Assembly: GCF_003460605.1 (NCBI RefSeq)
Contig: NZ_QTVN01000004.1
Span: 186,001-250,000 of the forward strand
DNA from: Ruminococcus sp. AF31-8BH
GTDB lineage: Bacteria > Bacillota > Clostridia > Lachnospirales > Lachnospiraceae
Direction: 5' to 3'
Length of the DNA: 64,000 bases
The position numbers and the translations under genes are program-made. The notes under the pieces are model-generated. The model did not search any database. It saw only the letters and a program-made list of their open reading frames with translations, and was not told the origin of the DNA. Below, piece by piece: positions 25,232 to 34,573 of the stretch (its first letter is position 1; the number at the start of each line of letters is the position of its first letter).

Positions 25232-25867
25232 TCAGTCACCGCGAAGGATTACACGAATTCTTTTATAAATAAAGAATACGATCACTGAGGTTAATGTGTA
25301 TTTAAATAAGTTAAATGGCACAAGAATCATAATTGCAAAGGTAAGAAGGTTCGTAACACCACTGTGTACTGCTGCGCCCATCTCGATAAATGCCTGAACC
25401 GGCATTCCAAATGCCTTTCCGTATGCCGGAAGAAGAACAAATGCATTTATAAAGCATGCAAGGATAGTGGTAAGAATTACACCAACTGCCATTCCGGCAA
25501 CTGCATGTGTTCTTGTTTTCTTATGCTGGTAGCGGTAGATCAGGCCTGCCGGAATTACATAAGAGCAGCCAAAGATGAAGTTCGCCACATCTCCAACACC
25601 TGCTGTCATAGTTCCTTTGGTTACCAGATGAACCAGAATCTTCACCAGCTCGATCAGCATGCCCGCTACAGGTCCCATTGCAAAGGAACCGATCAGTGCC
25701 GGAATTTCGGAAAAATCCAGCTGGTAAAAGGATGGAGCAAGAAAAGGAAGCGGCACCTCAAAATTCATAAGTACGCCGGCCACAGCACCTAACATTGCTA
25801 CCTGGGCAATGGTTCTGGTTCGGCTTCGTTCCATTACATTTCCATTTCTGATTACTTGTTCGCTCAT
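25232..25867 (-). CDS. ribU: Riboflavin ECF transporter S component RibU
   Basis: 211 aa, about six membrane segments. The N-terminal part (AMLGAVAGVLMNFEVPLPFLAPSFYQLDFSEIPALIGSFAMGP) carries the S-component signature of RibU. The upstream RFN element settles the substrate as riboflavin. I chose the ATG at 25867: AAGGAG has an 8-nt spacer, while the GTG at 25876 overlaps that RBS. It needs the shared EcfAA'T module encoded elsewhere. Regulation: FMN riboswitch plus terminator. Confidence 0.95.
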   Translation of the reverse strand: MSEQVIRNGNVMERSRTRTIAQVAMLGAVAGVLMNFEVPLPFLAPSFYQLDFSEIPALIGSFAMGPVAGMLIELVKILVHLVTKGTMTAGVGDVANFIFGCSYVIPAGLIYRYQHKKTRTHAVAGMAVGVILTTILACFINAFVLLPAYGKAFGMPVQAFIEMGAAVHSGVTNLLTFAIMILVPFNLFKYTLTSVIVFFIYKRIRVILRGD

Positions 25868-25976
25868 ACTCGTCACTCCTTAAATTATAATATTTAAAGA
25901 AAATTTCTGCAAGTATGCGAATAGAAAATCTTAGGATCTTTTCCAGCACTGCAGCAAGCAGCTATTTCCATCCACA

Positions 25977-26004
25977 CAAAAAGCCCCGGAATTTCTTCCG
26001 GGGC
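25977..26004 (-). terminator. Riboswitch expression-platform terminator
   Basis: Minus strand GCCCCGGAA-GAAA-TTCCGGGGC followed by TTTTT. It lies between the FMN aptamer and ribU. The arm GCCCCGG can also pair with sequence of the aptamer end, giving the off switch. Confidence 0.9.
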
Positions 26005-26049
26005 AATGAGTACGTACAAATAAATATCAACTTATCTGATCATTCTGCG

Positions 26050-26178
26050 CGTTCTTCTCTCATCCAGACTTTACTGTCGGTTTTGGAATTTCACCAAATC
26101 AGCCGCCTAAGCGGGTCGCGGACTATACCGCCGGTAGGGAATTTCGATATTCAAGTTCTCGATCACCCTGCCCCGAAG
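26050..26178 (-). promoter_or_regulatory. FMN riboswitch (RFN element)
   Basis: Conserved blocks are readable on the minus strand in order: CTTCGGGGCAGGGTG, AAATTCCCTACCGGCGGTA, GTCCGCGACCC, GATTTGGTGAAATTCC, ACCGACAGTAAAGTCTGGAT, GAGAAGAA. It controls ribU and the Nudix gene by transcription termination. Confidence 0.97.
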
Positions 26179-26248
26179 AAATTTTCTTTATTCATGTGGA
26201 TTATACAATAGAAAAACAATAATTTCAAGAAGAAGTAAAAATATTTTT

Positions 26249-27157
26249 TTATTCTTCCGTTCTTTTCTCCACCACATGCACATCCATCTGGGGATAAGGA
26301 ATTCCAATTTCGTTAGCATCGAATGCTATTTTTATTTTTTCATTCAGGCGCCATTTGATGTTCCAGTATTTCTCTGTAGGGACCCAGACCCTAAGCCCCA
26401 GGACCACTGCGCTGTCTCCCAGTTCATCTACAAACACCTGCATCTCCTTATCTGACTTTGTGCCGGGATCCTCCTGCAAAATGTGATAAAGAAGCTTTTT
26501 GGCTTTTTTAATATCGGAATCATAGGAAATCCCTACTTTAATTTCCAACTTACGCAAAGCCTGGGCAGTTACATTAATGATAGTACTGTTGGACAGCCTG
26601 CCATTTGGAATGATCACATGCTTATTATCTACTGTTGTAAGGGTTGTATAAAACATCTCAATTTTATACACTGTGCCTTCTGTACCACCTGACTGGTCCT
26701 GAATAATGTAATCACCTACCTGAAAAGGTTTAAACAGTAACAGCATTACACCACCTGCCAGATTTTCCAGTCCTCCCTGAAGAGCAAGACCAATCGTAAC
26801 ACCGGCAGTTCCAAGAAGAGCCGCAACTGAAGATTCCTTCACGCCAAAATAAGTAGCAATATTAAAGATCAGAATCAGATATAACAGGAATTTTCCGAAG
26901 GAGCAGATAAACTGGGCAACTCCCTTATCTACGCCAGCCTTTTCCATGGATCTTTTTGTTATTTTCAGGAACCACTTGATCAGCTTTGTTCCTGCATAAA
27001 AAGCAATAACTGATAAAACCACCTTCATCCCGAACTCGATTAAATCCGGAATGTGTCCATTAAAGTAAGCCTTGAGCTGACCCATATTGAAATTGACCTT
27101 ATCTACGGTTTCCTGTACCGTTTCCTGAACTGCATTTTCAATTACCTGTTCTTCCAA
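26249..27157 (-). CDS. mscS: Small-conductance mechanosensitive channel MscS
   Basis: 302 aa. Three N-terminal membrane segments end in the pore helix (AALLGTAGVTIGLALQGGLENLAGGVMLLLFKPFQVGDYI). The beta domain and C-terminal cytoplasmic vestibule follow (PNGRLSNSTIINVT). It releases solutes on hypo-osmotic shock. The start is TTG at 27155-27157, with GGGAG 8 nt upstream. It lies 74 nt after the DUF1294 gene on the same strand. Confidence 0.94.
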   Translation of the reverse strand: MEEQVIENAVQETVQETVDKVNFNMGQLKAYFNGHIPDLIEFGMKVVLSVIAFYAGTKLIKWFLKITKRSMEKAGVDKGVAQFICSFGKFLLYLILIFNIATYFGVKESSVAALLGTAGVTIGLALQGGLENLAGGVMLLLFKPFQVGDYIIQDQSGGTEGTVYKIEMFYTTLTTVDNKHVIIPNGRLSNSTIINVTAQALRKLEIKVGISYDSDIKKAKKLLYHILQEDPGTKSDKEMQVFVDELGDSAVVLGLRVWVPTEKYWNIKWRLNEKIKIAFDANEIGIPYPQMDVHVVEKRTEE

Positions 27158-27231
27158 ATTATCATCTCCCGCTTCTCATCGTCAAACGTTTTCCACAGGC
27201 ATCGGCCTGCTTCCACTTGTTTATCCACCGC

Positions 27232-27495
27232 TTACTGTACCATTCTCCACAATATCAGCTGAACTGCCAGAATCAGCGGCACACCCACACGAAATTTCCA
27301 CTTTCTGGTCTTATGATGAAAAAACTGCATTCCCAGAATTGCTCCCACAGAACCACCAAGGGCAGCTACTGCAAGCAGCTGGGCTTCCGGAATTCTCCAC
27401 TGCTTTCGGATTGCCTTTTGCTTATCCACTCCGTACATGCCAAAGGCAATCAGATTGATAACAGTCAGATATACGGTCAATACATTCTGTATCAT
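27232..27495 (-). CDS. DUF1294 family membrane protein
   Basis: 87 aa, three hydrophobic segments. The DUF1294 signature is visible: NLIAFGMYGVDKQKAIRKQWRIPEAQLLAVAALGGSVGAILGMQFFHHKTRKWKF. Its ATG is 1 nt after the tex stop, so it is translationally coupled to tex. Function is unknown for the family. Confidence 0.9.
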   Translation of the reverse strand: MIQNVLTVYLTVINLIAFGMYGVDKQKAIRKQWRIPEAQLLAVAALGGSVGAILGMQFFHHKTRKWKFRVGVPLILAVQLILWRMVQ

Positions 27496-27496
27496 T

Positions 27497-29656
27497 TTAT
27501 TTGTTCAGACCTTTCATGGAAAGACTGATGCGGTTCTTTTTCTCATCCACGCCAAGTACACGTACTTCCACAACGTCTCCTACGCTTACTGCTTCCAGAG
27601 GATGCTTAATAAACTTCTCACTCATCTGGGAAATATGCACAAGTCCGTCCTGATGCACTCCGATATCCACAAAGGCACCAAAATCAATTACATTACGGAC
27701 AGTTCCTTTCAGAACCATGCCCTCCTTCAGATCCTTGATATCAAGAACATCAGTACGAAGGATTGGCTTTGGCATCTCGTCACGAGGGTCGCGGGCAGGC
27801 TTCTCAAGCTCTTTTACAATATCCTGAAGTGTAATCTCACCAATTTCCAGCTCTGCTGCCAGCTTCTTGTAATCCTTAATTTGTCTTCCAAGTCCTGCCA
27901 GCTTTCCTCCTGCAATATCCTCTGCAGAATATCCCAGCTTCTCAAGAAGACGGGATGCAGCCTCATAGCTCTCCGGATGTACACTGGTGGCATCAAGTGG
28001 ATTGGTTCCGCCTGTAATACGCATGAAGCCTGCACACTGCTCAAATGCCTTCGGCCCTAGCTTAGCAACCTTGAGAAGCTCTTTTCGGGTAGTAAAGCGA
28101 CCGTTCTCTTCTCGATAAACAACAATATTCTTAGCTATAGCTTTGGAAACGCCGGAAATATATTCAAGAAGGGATGCAGAAGCTGTATTTAAATCTACAC
28201 CAACTTTATTTACAGAATCTTCTACTACTCCGGTCAGTGCCTCGCCCAGCTTCTTCTGGTTCATATCATGCTGATACTGACCTACACCGATAGATTTGGG
28301 ATCAATCTTAACCAGCTCTGCCAGCGGATCCTGCACACGTCTTGCAATAGAAGCTGCACTTCTTTGTCCTACATCAAAATTAGGGAATTCTTCTGTTGCC
28401 AGCTTACTTGCTGAATAAACAGAAGCACCTGCTTCATTTGTAATGACATACTGAACTTTTGCCTCCGGGATTTCCTTAAGCATGTCCACGATTACCTGCT
28501 CAGATTCTCTGGAAGCCGTGCCATTTCCCACAGAAATCAGAGAAATGCCATATTTTTTGATCATTCCCTCAACAGTATCCTTAGCAGCACGGATTTTTTT
28601 CTCATTGGTAGGTGCTGTTGGGTAAACAACAGTGGTATCCAGTACCTTTCCGGTAGGATCTACAACTGCCAGCTTACATCCGGTTCGAAAGGCCGGATCC
28701 CAGCCAAGTACAGTCTGTCCAGCGATTGGAGGCTGCATCAGAAGCTGCTCTAAGTTTTTGCCGAAGACTTTGATCGCGCCGTCCTCTGCCTTCTCTGTCA
28801 GGTCACTTCTGATCTCACGTTCAATTGCAGGGGCGATCAGACGCTTGTAGCTGTCCTCTGTTACTTCCTTAAGAATCGGTGTGGTAAACGGGTTGTCGCG
28901 GGTGATTACCTGTTTCTCCAGGTAACGGATAATATCTTCTTCTGGAGCTGCAACTTTGATGGTAAGGAATTTCTCTTTCTCACCGCGGTTCAGCGCCAGC
29001 ACACGATGGCCGGCAAGCTTCTTCACCGGCTCCTCGAAGTCATAGTACATTTCATAAACAGACTGTGCCTCAGGATCCTTTGCCACCGAGCTGATAGTTC
29101 CCTTCTTTGCGGTCAGGTCACGGATATGGATTCTGTAATCCGCCTCATCGGAAATATGCTCCGCAATAATATCCTTTGCACCGGCAATAGCCTCTGCCAC
29201 GGAAGCTACTTCTTTTTCCTCGGATACAAAAGCCTCTGCTTCTTCCTCGATGGACTTATTTGTCATCTGAAGCATAATGATGTTTGCCAGTGGCTCAAGG
29301 CCTTTTTCCTTGGCAATGGTGGCACGGGTACGTCTCTTCGGACGGTATGGGCGGTAAAGATCCTCCACAACAACCAGGGTCTGGGCGGCAAGGATCTGCT
29401 CCTTCAGCTCTTTTGTCAGCTTGCCCTGGTCCTCAATGCTGGAAAGAACCTGTTTCTTTTTGTCTTCCAGATTGCGCAGGTAAGTCAGTCTTTCATTCAG
29501 ATTACGAAGCTGCTCGTCATTTAAGGTTCCGGTAGCTTCCTTTCTGTATCGAGAAATAAAAGGGATGGTGTTTCCCTCATCAATCAGTTTCACAGCAGCC
29601 TCTACCTGCCATTTTTCCACCCCAAGTTCCTGGGTGATCACCTGTAAAATATCCAT
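27497..29656 (-). CDS. tex: Tex family RNA-binding transcription accessory protein
   Basis: 719 aa, full family length. It has the Tex N-terminal helical region (GNTIPFISRYRKEATGTLND), the YqgF-like RNase H fold in the middle (LGWDPAFRTGCKLAVVDPTG), helix-hairpin-helix segments (TASASLLEYISGVSKAIAKNIV) and a C-terminal S1 domain (LKGTVRNVIDFGAFVDIGVHQDGLVHISQMS). It is a cytoplasmic nucleic-acid binding protein linked to transcription and expression control. It is followed at once by the DUF1294 gene. Confidence 0.96.
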   Translation of the reverse strand: MDILQVITQELGVEKWQVEAAVKLIDEGNTIPFISRYRKEATGTLNDEQLRNLNERLTYLRNLEDKKKQVLSSIEDQGKLTKELKEQILAAQTLVVVEDLYRPYRPKRRTRATIAKEKGLEPLANIIMLQMTNKSIEEEAEAFVSEEKEVASVAEAIAGAKDIIAEHISDEADYRIHIRDLTAKKGTISSVAKDPEAQSVYEMYYDFEEPVKKLAGHRVLALNRGEKEKFLTIKVAAPEEDIIRYLEKQVITRDNPFTTPILKEVTEDSYKRLIAPAIEREIRSDLTEKAEDGAIKVFGKNLEQLLMQPPIAGQTVLGWDPAFRTGCKLAVVDPTGKVLDTTVVYPTAPTNEKKIRAAKDTVEGMIKKYGISLISVGNGTASRESEQVIVDMLKEIPEAKVQYVITNEAGASVYSASKLATEEFPNFDVGQRSAASIARRVQDPLAELVKIDPKSIGVGQYQHDMNQKKLGEALTGVVEDSVNKVGVDLNTASASLLEYISGVSKAIAKNIVVYREENGRFTTRKELLKVAKLGPKAFEQCAGFMRITGGTNPLDATSVHPESYEAASRLLEKLGYSAEDIAGGKLAGLGRQIKDYKKLAAELEIGEITLQDIVKELEKPARDPRDEMPKPILRTDVLDIKDLKEGMVLKGTVRNVIDFGAFVDIGVHQDGLVHISQMSEKFIKHPLEAVSVGDVVEVRVLGVDEKKNRISLSMKGLNK

Positions 29657-29731
29657 TTTTCAATCTCCTCTTGTTGCTTGTCTTACATTTTCCGGAATTT
29701 TTGATACTGCAAAATACTTCTGCAGCATCTT

Positions 29732-30607
29732 TTATGCTTCCGAATTATAATCATCCTCACGGTCATTCCTGTAACCGCTTTGATTCTCCGAATCATATCC
29801 GTTTCCCGGATCATCACTGCCTGCATTGTATCCATTATAAAAGCTGCCGCTTCCGCCATAGTACCCGTCTCCCGGCAGTCTGTGATCCAGCTCGCCGTTC
29901 AGATCCCGGTAAAAGGTAACCAGCGACATCTCCATATACGGCATGATCCAGAACAGTGCAATATAAAAAGTAAATACAGATAAAAACAAAAGCGGGACAA
30001 AGCTGAGATTCAGCTTGATATATCTCCACATATTGCCCTTCATCAGGCGTGCACTCTCTTTCAGCCCCTGAATTCCCCCAAGATCCGGATCATCTGCCAT
30101 CAGAAAATAGGTCATGGCAAACGGAATGGAAATCAGGAAATTCAGCAAAGTGCTGACTGCCAGAAGTACGAATATAGTAGAAAACCACTGAAGCTGTTCC
30201 TCCACTGTTAGTCCCGGATCTGTGGTATAGCTTACATAATAGTAGGGAATGGCTGTGATCACCTGGATCAGTGCCAGCACAAATCCGGCAATGATGACTC
30301 TGTCTGGCTGATTTCGGAAAAAATATCCAAGATCACCCAGTGAGAATTCTTTTCCTCTGGAAATATTCAGAAGCATATATCCAAATCCTGCTGTTATGAT
30401 ACCCACGATCAGAGATACAACCAGCAAAAACACCTCACTCAGAACAAGATCAAGCACTGAAGTTCCTGAGAACAGCGTTGTAGACAGGATCGTTCCCAGC
30501 ATATTCAAGCCGTATACTGCCAGAAGTCCTAAAATAACAGTACCTAAATGTCCCTGCAGTGCCATTTTCGCCTGCTGCTTTATCTCCTTTGTTCTTCTTT
30601 TTTTCAT
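29732..30607 (-). CDS. DUF975 family membrane protein
   Basis: 291 aa with about six membrane segments. The N-terminus KRRTKEIKQQAKMALQGHLGTVILG is the DUF975 signature, as is ESARLMKGNMWRYIKLNLSFVP near residue 190. A Tyr/Gly/Ser-rich hydrophilic tail (about 240-291, GDGYYGGSGSFYNGYNAG) follows. I chose the inner ATG because AAGGAG is 10 nt upstream, whereas the first ATG is almost on top of it. Function unknown. Confidence 0.85.
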   Translation of the reverse strand: MKKRRTKEIKQQAKMALQGHLGTVILGLLAVYGLNMLGTILSTTLFSGTSVLDLVLSEVFLLVVSLIVGIITAGFGYMLLNISRGKEFSLGDLGYFFRNQPDRVIIAGFVLALIQVITAIPYYYVSYTTDPGLTVEEQLQWFSTIFVLLAVSTLLNFLISIPFAMTYFLMADDPDLGGIQGLKESARLMKGNMWRYIKLNLSFVPLLFLSVFTFYIALFWIMPYMEMSLVTFYRDLNGELDHRLPGDGYYGGSGSFYNGYNAGSDDPGNGYDSENQSGYRNDREDDYNSEA

Positions 30608-30683
30608 AATGATCATTCTCCTTTGCAGTGAAACAGCAAGCCGGGATTTTAGTACATCCCGGCCTGAAAATCAGAGCGTGTTT

Positions 30684-30706
30684 AAAATTGGGGAAACAGT
30701 CCCCAA
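30684..30706 (-). terminator. Terminator after degV
   Basis: Minus strand TTGGGGA-CTGTT-TCCCCAA followed by TTTT, immediately after the degV stop. A second GC-rich hairpin (GCCGGGAT/ATCCCGGC) lies 20-45 nt further on. Between them is a 15-bp match to the end of the family A repeat (AGAGCGTGTTTAAAA). Confidence 0.8.
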
Positions 30707-31594
30707 CTATGCAGTTCTCTTGCTTCCCCAGAAAAACAAGGCCACAGTGCCTGGACCTGTATGGCTTCCAATGGTAGTTCCAATGCTGTTGATCTCAACC
30801 TTTCCGTTAAGCTTAGGAAAACGCTCCTCTACCAGTCTTGCAACTTCTCTTGCATCTTCAATGCAGGCAGACTGAGAAATATAGCATTTACCGGAGTAAT
30901 CAAGACCACCCTCTGCATATTCTTCCATTTTGTCCACAATAGCACGAATCACTTTTTTCTTGGTACGAATCTTATATCTTGGAATCAGTCTTCCCTGATC
31001 ATCCATATTCAAAAGCGGACAAATATTCAGCATTGTGCCAAAAAATCCGCTTGTTTTGGAAATACGGCCTCCTCTGATGTAGAAGGTCAGATCTGTGGAA
31101 AAAAACCAATGATGCAGATTCAGTTTATGCGCCTCTGCCCACTGATAAACCTCTTCTATGGTTTTGCCCTCATCCCTCAAATCTGCCAGGCGATCCATAA
31201 GAAGTCCGTATCCGGAAGATGCCCCAAGAGAATCCACGATCAAAATTTTCCTGTCAGGATATTTTTCAGACAACTCTTCCCTTGCAATATTTGCAGAATT
31301 TACAACTCCGGTAATACCAGAGGACAGGCATACATGAAGAATATCCTTGCCTTCTTTAAGAAAGCCTTCAAAATACTCTGTAAATTCATCTGCGTTTATC
31401 TGGGATGTCTTGGTCGTGGCACCATCCTGCATTGCCTTGTAGAACTGGTCAAATGGCATAGACTGCCCCAGATCATCTGCATATTGTTGGCCGTTCAGCT
31501 CATAATGAAAGCAGATATAGGAAATATTTCTCTTGGCAAAATGTTCTTTTGTAAGATCTGCTGTAGAACAGCAGCTAATCACATAACTACTCAT
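30707..31594 (-). CDS. degV: DegV family fatty-acid-binding protein
   Basis: 295 aa. The DegV/FakB fold is indicated by VISCCSTADLTKE at the N-terminus, TSQINADEFTEYFEGFLKEGKDILHVCLSSGITGVVNSANIA in the lipid-binding lobe, and the C-terminal SIGTTIGSHTGPGTVALFFWG. Members hold a fatty acid for FakA-dependent phosphorylation. I chose the ATG at 31594: GGGAGG lies upstream, and the longer frame overlaps lysC. It lies 19 nt after lysC, so it is the last gene of that operon, an unusual pairing. Confidence 0.93.
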   Translation of the reverse strand: MSSYVISCCSTADLTKEHFAKRNISYICFHYELNGQQYADDLGQSMPFDQFYKAMQDGATTKTSQINADEFTEYFEGFLKEGKDILHVCLSSGITGVVNSANIAREELSEKYPDRKILIVDSLGASSGYGLLMDRLADLRDEGKTIEEVYQWAEAHKLNLHHWFFSTDLTFYIRGGRISKTSGFFGTMLNICPLLNMDDQGRLIPRYKIRTKKKVIRAIVDKMEEYAEGGLDYSGKCYISQSACIEDAREVARLVEERFPKLNGKVEINSIGTTIGSHTGPGTVALFFWGSKRTA

Positions 31595-31613
31595 ATTTCC
31601 CTCCCTTTTTGCA

Positions 31614-32822
31614 TCAGTCTGCAAGACCAAATGCATCATGAACCGCATTCATGGCGCGGACACCATCTTTCTCGCTAATCAGAACCGTAATACGGATCTC
31701 AGATGTGGAGATCATGTTGATGTTTACGCCCTCATTATAAAGGCTCTCAAACATTTTTGCAGCTACTCCCGGATTACTGAGCATACCTGAACCTACAATG
31801 GAAAGCTTGGCAATGCCCCTTTCTGAATGAAGCTCTTTAAAGCCAAGGCGTTCCTTATGCTCTTCCAGAGTGGCAACCGCATCCTCCAGATCATCTTTAT
31901 TTACTGTAAATGAAATATCTTTAGTTCCTGAGCGTCCAATAGACTGCAGGATAACATCTACATTTATATTTTTCTTTGCAAGAGTATCAAATACTTTAAA
32001 TGCAACACCAGGCACATCGCGAAGACCCAGCACTGCAATTCTCACAGCATCTGTATCCAGCGCAACGCCGCTGATCAACATTCTTTCCACGCTAACTACC
32101 TCCTTAACTACCGTTCCTTCACTGTTATTCAGGCTGGAGCGGACCACAAGGGGCACTCCGTATTTCTTTGCCATTTCCACAGAACGGTTGTGAAGCACGC
32201 CCGCTCCTGAAGTCGCCAGATCCAGCATCTCATCGTAGGTGATTTCTTTAAGCTTTCTGGCAGTTGGAACCTTACGCGGATCGGCTGTGTATACGCCGTC
32301 CACATCTGTATAAATCTCGCAGGCGTCTGCATGAAGTGCTGCTGCCAGCGCCACTGCTGTGGTATCAGAGCCGCCTCTTCCAAGAGTAGTATAATCGTCA
32401 TACTTATCTACCCCCTGGAAGCCTGTGACAATTACGATTCTGCGTGCATCTAGTTCACGGCGGATGCGCTCTGTATCGATTCTTTTCAGTCTTGCATTCT
32501 GATGGCTGCTTGTAGTATGCATGGTCACCTGAAATGCATTCAGGGAAATGGCAGGAACGCCAAGTGTATGCATGGCCATAGCCATCAGAGATACAGACAT
32601 CTGCTCTCCAATAGTAAGCAGCATATCCATTTCACGCTTAGGCGGTCTCTCGTCCATATCACGAGCCTTACTGATCAGCTCATCTGTATATTTACCCATG
32701 GCTGATAAAACCACCACTACGTCATTTCCTTTTTTGTATTCTTCGATACAACGATTTGCAACATTGAACATACGCTCCTTGTCTGCTACAGAAGTACCTC
32801 CGAATTTCTTAACGATCAGCAT
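31614..32822 (-). CDS. lysC: Aspartate kinase
   Basis: 402 aa. KFGGTSVADKERM is the kinase N-terminal motif, GRGGSDTTAVALAAALHADACEIYTDVDGVYTADPRKV the central substrate segment, and two C-terminal ACT domains (VAFKVFDTLAKKNINVDVILQS; AAKMFESLYNEGVNINMISTSEIRITVLI) give allosteric control by lysine/threonine. It phosphorylates aspartate as the first step to lysine, threonine and methionine. Start ATG 32822 with AAAGGA; a GTG upstream lacks spacing. Operon with hom. Confidence 0.96.
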   Translation of the reverse strand: MLIVKKFGGTSVADKERMFNVANRCIEEYKKGNDVVVVLSAMGKYTDELISKARDMDERPPKREMDMLLTIGEQMSVSLMAMAMHTLGVPAISLNAFQVTMHTTSSHQNARLKRIDTERIRRELDARRIVIVTGFQGVDKYDDYTTLGRGGSDTTAVALAAALHADACEIYTDVDGVYTADPRKVPTARKLKEITYDEMLDLATSGAGVLHNRSVEMAKKYGVPLVVRSSLNNSEGTVVKEVVSVERMLISGVALDTDAVRIAVLGLRDVPGVAFKVFDTLAKKNINVDVILQSIGRSGTKDISFTVNKDDLEDAVATLEEHKERLGFKELHSERGIAKLSIVGSGMLSNPGVAAKMFESLYNEGVNINMISTSEIRITVLISEKDGVRAMNAVHDAFGLAD

Positions 32823-32844
32823 AGTTTTTCCTTTCACAAAGGGG

Positions 32845-34062
32845 TCAGTCTTTTACACGGATCATTCCAAGTACATTATCACCAAGTGCCTTAACCCGCT
32901 CTTTATACTCGCCCTGTGTCATAAGTCCGGTAATAAAGCCAAACTCTTCCGGAAGTGCATCCGGCTCAATCACTGCATCCACTTTTCCAAATGCCTTGTC
33001 CACATCATCCAAAGAGGTATCTTTTACACGGACAAAGAAACGTCCCTCTACAGAATCCGGATCCATAAGGGTCATCTCTTCATTGCTCCAGTTAACAGGA
33101 ATTGTATCGTGAAGATGTCTGGAAGCCTCCACAACGTCAGCAACAACTGCACTTGCAGTAGGAAGCTTGCCTGCTCCGCTTCCGTAGAACATAGCATCTC
33201 CCAGCATATTTCCATGAACGAAAATACTGTTGAACACGCCGTTTACACTGTGAAGAGGATTATTCTTTCCTACCAGGAATGGTGCCACAAGTGCATAGAA
33301 GGAATCTTCTCCAACTCTCTTGCTGGTACCAAGAAGCTTAATATTTCTTCCTATCTCCCTTGCATATTCCATATCCTCTGGTGTGATTTTTGTAATTCCC
33401 TCTGTATAAACCTTCTCAAAATCCAGGAATCTGCCATATGCCAGTGAAGAAAGAATTGCTATCTTACGGCATGCATCCTGTCCTTCCACATCAGCGGTTG
33501 GATCTGCTTCTGCATATCCTTTCTCCTGGGCTTCCTTTAATACGGTATTAAAATCAGCTCCCTCTGTATTCATTTTATCCAGCATATAGTTGGTGGTTCC
33601 ATTAAGAATTCCGGTAACTTCATCAACCACATCTGCTGTAAGAGAACTGTTCAAAGCACGGATAATAGGAATTCCGCCACCGCAGCTTGCTTCAAAAAGA
33701 AAGTTAATCTCTTTCTCTTTGGCAATTTCCATAAGCTCCGGTCCGTATTTGGCAACCAGTGCCTTATTGGAAGTACACACGCTCTTGCCAGCTTCAAGGG
33801 CTCTCTTTGTAAAATTATAGGCAGCACCTGTTCCGCCCATAACTTCCACTACAATATCTACTTCCGGATCATTTACGATCTGTTCAAAATCATGAACAAG
33901 AATCTCCTCAACCGGATTCCCTGGGAAATCACGAAGATCAAGAACATATTTAATCTTAATTTCTTCCCCGGCTCTTTTGTTAATGGTTTCATGATTCGTA
34001 CGGAATACTTCTACTACGCCGCTTCCAACTGTGCCATATCCTAACACTGCAATATTTATCAT
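32845..34062 (-). CDS. hom: Homoserine dehydrogenase
   Basis: 405 aa. N-terminal NAD(P)-binding motif VLGYGTVGSGVVEVF; catalytic region LFEASCGGGIPIIRALNSSLTADVVDEVTGILNGTTNYML; AYGRFLDFEKVYTEGI; C-terminal ACT domain near 325-405 for feedback. It converts aspartate semialdehyde to homoserine. It lies between the ACT regulator-like gene (7 nt) and lysC (22 nt). Confidence 0.96.
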   Translation of the reverse strand: MINIAVLGYGTVGSGVVEVFRTNHETINKRAGEEIKIKYVLDLRDFPGNPVEEILVHDFEQIVNDPEVDIVVEVMGGTGAAYNFTKRALEAGKSVCTSNKALVAKYGPELMEIAKEKEINFLFEASCGGGIPIIRALNSSLTADVVDEVTGILNGTTNYMLDKMNTEGADFNTVLKEAQEKGYAEADPTADVEGQDACRKIAILSSLAYGRFLDFEKVYTEGITKITPEDMEYAREIGRNIKLLGTSKRVGEDSFYALVAPFLVGKNNPLHSVNGVFNSIFVHGNMLGDAMFYGSGAGKLPTASAVVADVVEASRHLHDTIPVNWSNEEMTLMDPDSVEGRFFVRVKDTSLDDVDKAFGKVDAVIEPDALPEEFGFITGLMTQGEYKERVKALGDNVLGMIRVKD

Positions 34063-34069
34063 CTGTCCG

Positions 34070-34522
34070 TTACTCCCTGCCTAAAATTTTCAAATAATGG
34101 ATTCCTTCCATCTGCTCAATATCGTCTACCATAGCTTCTGCATCCCCCTCTCCCTGAAGGATCTGCACACTTAAAGTAAGAGTGGCAATTCCGCTGATGG
34201 GAATACTCTGATGAATAGTCAGAATATTTCCGTGATTCTCCGCAATCGCCCGAAGAACATTGGATAAAATCCCGGGTTCATCATCCATCTGTATAATAAA
34301 TGTGATTGTTTTTCCTTTGGCTTCTTCATGAAAAGGGAAAATATCATCTTTATATTTATAAAAAGAACTCCGGCTGATTCCAACAGCATCTGCTGCTTCC
34401 TGAACAGTAGCCACACGCTTTGATTCCAGAAGCTTCTTGGCAGCTACCACATTCAGCAGCACCTCAGGCACAGCCCGCTCTCTTACTACAAAATACTTGT
34501 TCTTATCTGTTGTCTTTGGCAT
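34070..34522 (-). CDS. UPF0735 ACT-domain protein (PheB-like)
   Basis: 150 aa. An N-terminal HTH-like segment (VQEAADAVGISRSSFYKYKDDIFPF, about 40-65) is followed by an ACT domain (TFIIQMDDEPGILSNVLRAIAENHGNILTIHQSIP, about 72-140). It is probably an amino-acid-responsive regulator of the downstream hom-lysC genes. The old name pheB does not indicate an enzyme. Confidence 0.9.
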   Translation of the reverse strand: MPKTTDKNKYFVVRERAVPEVLLNVVAAKKLLESKRVATVQEAADAVGISRSSFYKYKDDIFPFHEEAKGKTITFIIQMDDEPGILSNVLRAIAENHGNILTIHQSIPISGIATLTLSVQILQGEGDAEAMVDDIEQMEGIHYLKILGRE

Positions 34523-34573
34523 TCTGCGCTTCCTTTTCCGCTATGAACTGTACCTGGCAGCTGCTGTTCTTAC

